Source of the DNA: GCA-002733465 sp965230525 | GTDB lineage: Bacteria > Pseudomonadota > Gammaproteobacteria > Enterobacterales > Kangiellaceae | Direction: 5' to 3' | Length of the DNA: 64,000 nt | NCBI GenBank assembly: GCA_965230525.1 | Contig: OZ246008.1 | Coordinates: forward strand, 4,402,001 to 4,466,000 | Shown: in pieces, positions 60,738 through 64,000 of the stretch | How positions within the stretch are numbered: position 1 is the first letter of the stretch | How the letters are laid out: each line of letters begins with the position of its first letter | The notes under the pieces: model-generated | What the model was told of the DNA's origin: nothing | What the model saw: only the letters and a program-made list of their open reading frames with translations | Databases searched by the model: none | Position numbers and translations under genes: made by a program

Positions 60738-61504
60738 AGCGACACCAATGATTGACAGCTAAATGTTCGTGTTTTGCTCTAATCTAGCTAAGTCACAGTA
60801 ACGACTAGCAAACATATAGAGAACAGAAAATATAACAATGATTGTTATTATCTGAGATAGGTTATCAGGCGAAGATTTCTTTCCCTGTACAAAGGTAATG
60901 CATATCCGTTTTGATAGTTAACAGAAATTTATACGCCTTTTTATCGCAAAGTGCAAATCCCAGCTTGAGATTGCTAGATGTTTTTCAGTTGGCTCTTTGA
61001 ATCTACCGAATTAAATGCGATTCTGAGTTTAATATTTTCACTTCGATTGATATTTATGTCTTAAAAAAACTTAACCTCGCCGATTACTCACAAAAATATG
61101 CATTTTACAGGTTTCTTTTTCTTTTTTGTAGATATTAATAAAACACAAATAATTTTATCGGCTCCCAAAAAAAGAAAATTAGAAAACCACAAAAGAATAC
61201 CTGCTCTAGTCTTACCAAATTTTAAAAACAACATTATTTTTATAAAAACCGCTTATTATTATTGAATATTTTCAATTCAACATTTCCCCAATCTTTTGTC
61301 AGTTTATATACCGCATATATACAACTCGCGCTGTCTTGTTTGATTGCTGCTATCCCTGTCTAATTTAATCTTACTTAAAAAAATTTGCATCGCTGATTCC
61401 ATTGATTGAATTAAATCAAAAGCGATACTCATTTTTTAGGTGATAAATATTCACAACAACAATAATTCAACCTAACTCACGATGAAAGCGGGAGAAAGTT
61501 AATA
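60738..61504. other. Long upstream region of the Oar-like receptor, no gene seen
   Basis: About 770 bases, very AT-rich. A near-palindrome TATATACCGCATATATA lies near 61306-61322, with a TTGTCA nearby that could be a promoter. The leader to the receptor start is roughly 170-180 bases. No gene is supported on either strand. Confidence 0.45.
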
Positions 61505-64000
61505 ATGATAAGCAACAGAAATTTTAGTAAGAGCCTGACTGCAGCTGCAATCGCGTTGGCACTTGGTTTACAAAGTGTTGATAGTTACGCGGCAGATGCA
61601 TCCTCAGGTGGTATTTATGGTGATGCACCGTCAGGTGAAATAGTCACCATTAAAAACAAAGCGACAGGGTTTACACGTAGCGTTACTGTTAAAAGCAATG
61701 GTAATTTTAGTTTTTCTTCGCTACCGGTTGGTAATTACACAATCACTAGCGGTGGCCAGTCTAAAGAAGTAACCATAACTATTGGAACTAATATTTCCGT
61801 TGATTTCGACCCTGACGATGATAATGTTGTTCAAATTATCGGCCAAAAAGTATCGGCAATTGACACAACCTCGGTTGAATCGACCTCAGTATTTACTGCC
61901 GACCAATTAGCGAGGCTTCCGGTTGCACAAGATATTACTTCGGTCGCACTGCTCGCTCCAGGGACTGTGCGAGGCGATCAGGGCACTACAACAAAAGGAA
62001 TAGGCAGTGTTGACTTTAGTAACCTTGCTTCTTTTGGGGGCTCATCGGTGGCTGAAAATGGTTACTTTATCAATGGGTTTGATGTGACCAACATTCGAAA
62101 CTTTGTATCTTTTGCAACGCTACCGTTTGATGCTTTGGAACAACAGCAAGTCAAAACCGGTGGTTATGGCGCTGAATACGGCCGGTCATTAGGCGGCGTG
62201 GTCAACATTGTTACCAAGAGCGGTTCTAATGAATGGGAATTTGGTGGTGCGGCTTACTACTCGCCGGATGGATTACGCGGAGCGCCACAAGACTCTTTAT
62301 CACAAGATCCTGACCAAGACGCGTCAACACGACTCTACACTTATAATTCGGATGATACCTTTGAGAGGCTCAACTACAATATTTATGCGGGTGGTCCAAT
62401 CATTCAAGATAAACTATTTTTCTTTGGTATGTTTGAAGGCAGAAATGATAAGACCAATATATATCGCTCATCGACCAGTGAAAGTAATCAAAGTAGCGAG
62501 CCAAACTACCTAATAAAACTGGACTGGAATGTTTCTGATAACCACATACTCGAATACACCCATATCAACAATACCCAAGTGCAAGAAATTGGTAGCTATG
62601 ATAATCCGACAGGAAGTTATTATACTGGTGAGCATGGCGACTTAGCCGACTCTTACTCGCAAGAATCGGGTGGTGAAATTCATATTGCGAAGTACACTGG
62701 TTATTTAACCGATAATTTAATCGTCTCCGCGCTTTATGGCAATTTGGAAGATGTCACTAAACGAAATCCAGCGGGCGCAGAAGGTGACGCATGCCCTGCC
62801 GTAGTGGACTCCCGAGATGGCGGATTTTCGTTACCCGGTTGCTGGGTTAACTTTACCGTGCGCGACTTGCAAGCCGGTCCAGATACCGATGAACGAGAGT
62901 CACTTCGACTTTCTGCTGAGTACGCGTTGGATGATCACACCTTTCGATTTGGCTACGACTCAGAAGAATTTGAATCGTTTGCTGGCGGAACTTCTCGCAG
63001 TGGAGGCGTTTATTGGCGTTACTTTGATGATACCGCAGCAGGTGTTACCACTCCAAATGGATATGTTGTCAGAAAACGTGAACGCAATACTTTATCCGCA
63101 AACTTTAAGGTTGAAAATAAAGCAATCTATTTAGAAGATAGCTGGCAAGTGACGGATGATCTTTTAGCCTATATCGGTATTCGTCAAGAATCATTTGCTA
63201 ACTACAACGGTGATGGTATTAAGTTTGTTGACTCCTCTGGAGAAATAGCACCGCGATTAGGTTTCTCTTATGACATGCAAGGAGATAGCACTCAAAAACT
63301 CTTTGGTACTTGGGGGCGTTACTATATTCCAGTGGCTTCGAATACCAATATTCGAGCGTCTGGCTCAGAAATTAGTACAGAAGAATGGTTTGAATACACT
63401 GCAATCGACCCTGTCACTTGGGCACCAACTTTAGGCGATGTCGTGATTCCGCTCGCGGTCAATGGTAGCGTTGAAGCGCCCGATCCCAGAACTGTCGCGG
63501 CAACCAATTTATCGCCAATGTTCCAAGATGAGTTAATCCTTGGTTATCAACAAGAGCTAGACAACCAATGGGTCGTGGGTGCCAAATATATCAGTCGAGA
63601 AGTAAAAGATGGCATGGATGATTATTGTTCTCATCAAGTTTTTGCTGATTGGGCTGAAGAAAATGGCTATAACAATTTTGATACCGCTTCAATGGCATCT
63701 TGTATGATGATGAATCCAGGAAAGGATTTTTCAATTGCTCTTGATCTCGAAAACGATGGCAACTTTACCAATGTGGTCATTCCTGCAGAACGATTCGGTC
63801 TTAAAGCATACAAGCGAACTTATAATGCACTCGAGTTATCTGCGGAACGAGTGGCAGATAACTGGTCATTCCAAACGTCTTACACCTATGCGAAAAGTGA
63901 AGGTAACAGTGAAGGCTATGTCAACTCCACTCAAGAGCAGGATGATGCAGGACTTACTCAAGATCTTGACCATGCCTTGTTTCAACATGGTGCCGATGGT
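61505..64000 (+). CDS. Oar-like TonB-dependent receptor, truncated by the window
   Basis: The N-terminal 832 residues of an outer-membrane receptor that runs off the window end. A signal peptide (FSKSLTAAAIALALGLQSVDSYA) is followed by a carboxypeptidase-regulatory-like domain (GGIYGDAPSGEIVTIKN, GNFSFSSLPVGNYTI), then a plug with LPVAQDITSVALLAPGTVRGD, SSVAENGYFINGFDVTNI and GAEYGRSLGGVVNIVTKSG, as in Oar-type receptors. Barrel segments follow, with Gly/Tyr/Asp-rich loops. No stop occurs to position 64000, and the frame was checked at several places. The ATG follows GGGAGAAAG. These receptors take up large ligands such as peptides or glycans; the substrate here is unknown. Confidence 0.9.
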   Translation, partial: MISNRNFSKSLTAAAIALALGLQSVDSYAADASSGGIYGDAPSGEIVTIKNKATGFTRSVTVKSNGNFSFSSLPVGNYTITSGGQSKEVTITIGTNISVDFDPDDDNVVQIIGQKVSAIDTTSVESTSVFTADQLARLPVAQDITSVALLAPGTVRGDQGTTTKGIGSVDFSNLASFGGSSVAENGYFINGFDVTNIRNFVSFATLPFDALEQQQVKTGGYGAEYGRSLGGVVNIVTKSGSNEWEFGGAAYYSPDGLRGAPQDSLSQDPDQDASTRLYTYNSDDTFERLNYNIYAGGPIIQDKLFFFGMFEGRNDKTNIYRSSTSESNQSSEPNYLIKLDWNVSDNHILEYTHINNTQVQEIGSYDNPTGSYYTGEHGDLADSYSQESGGEIHIAKYTGYLTDNLIVSALYGNLEDVTKRNPAGAEGDACPAVVDSRDGGFSLPGCWVNFTVRDLQAGPDTDERESLRLSAEYALDDHTFRFGYDSEEFESFAGGTSRSGGVYWRYFDDTAAGVTTPNGYVVRKRERNTLSANFKVENKAIYLEDSWQVTDDLLAYIGIRQESFANYNGDGIKFVDSSGEIAPRLGFSYDMQGDSTQKLFGTWGRYYIPVASNTNIRASGSEISTEEWFEYTAIDPVTWAPTLGDVVIPLAVNGSVEAPDPRTVAATNLSPMFQDELILGYQQELDNQWVVGAKYISREVKDGMDDYCSHQVFADWAEENGYNNFDTASMASCMMMNPGKDFSIALDLENDGNFTNVVIPAERFGLKAYKRTYNALELSAERVADNWSFQTSYTYAKSEGNSEGYVNSTQEQDDAGLTQDLDHALFQHGADG

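Overview
The window looks like a chromosomal segment of a marine gammaproteobacterium of modest to low GC content. The order hemA / TPR lipoprotein-lolB-ispE-tRNA-Gln-prs-rplY-pth-ychF is a conserved gammaproteobacterial arrangement. It occurs here together with glnK-amt, glnE, Oar-type and other TonB-dependent receptors, GlyGly-CTERM and DUF1566 surface proteins and frequent TTG starts. These traits would fit the Kangiellaceae/Aliikangiella neighbourhood, but that placement is an inference from gene content and style, not from a search.

Layout. 1-2.4 kb: a TonB-dependent receptor. 2.4-4.7 kb: a type IV (AbiE) toxin-antitoxin operon with a frameshifted third gene, beside a CAT-anticodon tRNA (probably Ile2). 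5.1-9.3 kb: an HDOD regulator and a secreted subtilase with two PPC domains. 9.4-13.8 kb: an RND efflux pump and its adaptor. 14.1-20.6 kb: a nitrogen block (sigma-54-type promoter, glnK, amt, TorF-family outer-membrane protein, glnE) plus a short zinc-finger gene too small for routine ORF calling. 20.7-26.8 kb: a PspB-like peptide, an NTF2-like protein and the operon hemA-prfA-aspartoacylase-prmC-moeB, read leftwards. 27.3-35.6 kb: the TPR-lolB-ispE-tRNA-Gln-prs-rplY-pth-ychF run, broken by a tandem array of five ~130-bp repeats and related dispersed copies. 35.9-46.3 kb: two divergent secreted proteins, then a nine-kilobase single-direction run of exported lipoproteins (six-fold repeat protein, two DUF1566 proteins, a beta-helix-like lipoprotein) headed by a membrane-anchored CadC-like regulator. 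46.6-50.6 kb: a toxin-antitoxin cluster downstream of tRNA-Met, holding a Phd/RelE pair, a second unrelated-looking AbiE pair with two tandem operator palindromes, a LOTUS-domain gene remnant and an unknown 236-residue protein. 51-60.7 kb: mostly leftward genes for a GlyGly-CTERM surface protein, small unknowns, a TPR protein, a membrane-anchored DJ-1/PfpI protein and a membrane-anchored patatin. 61.5 kb to the end: an Oar-like TonB receptor that runs off the window.

How genes work together. GlnK, Amt and GlnE form the usual ammonium-sensing and glutamine-synthetase-control axis, and the TorF-like protein is probably their outer-membrane partner. HemA, PrfA and PrmC link tetrapyrrole synthesis and translation termination. 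LolB, IspE, Prs, L25, Pth and YchF are housekeeping. The accessory content is of two kinds: toxin-antitoxin loci lying on the 3' side of both CAT-anticodon tRNAs, and a set of exported lipoproteins that may be one regulated surface system. The last two are the most promising places to look for undescribed biology. Nothing here was confirmed by a database search.
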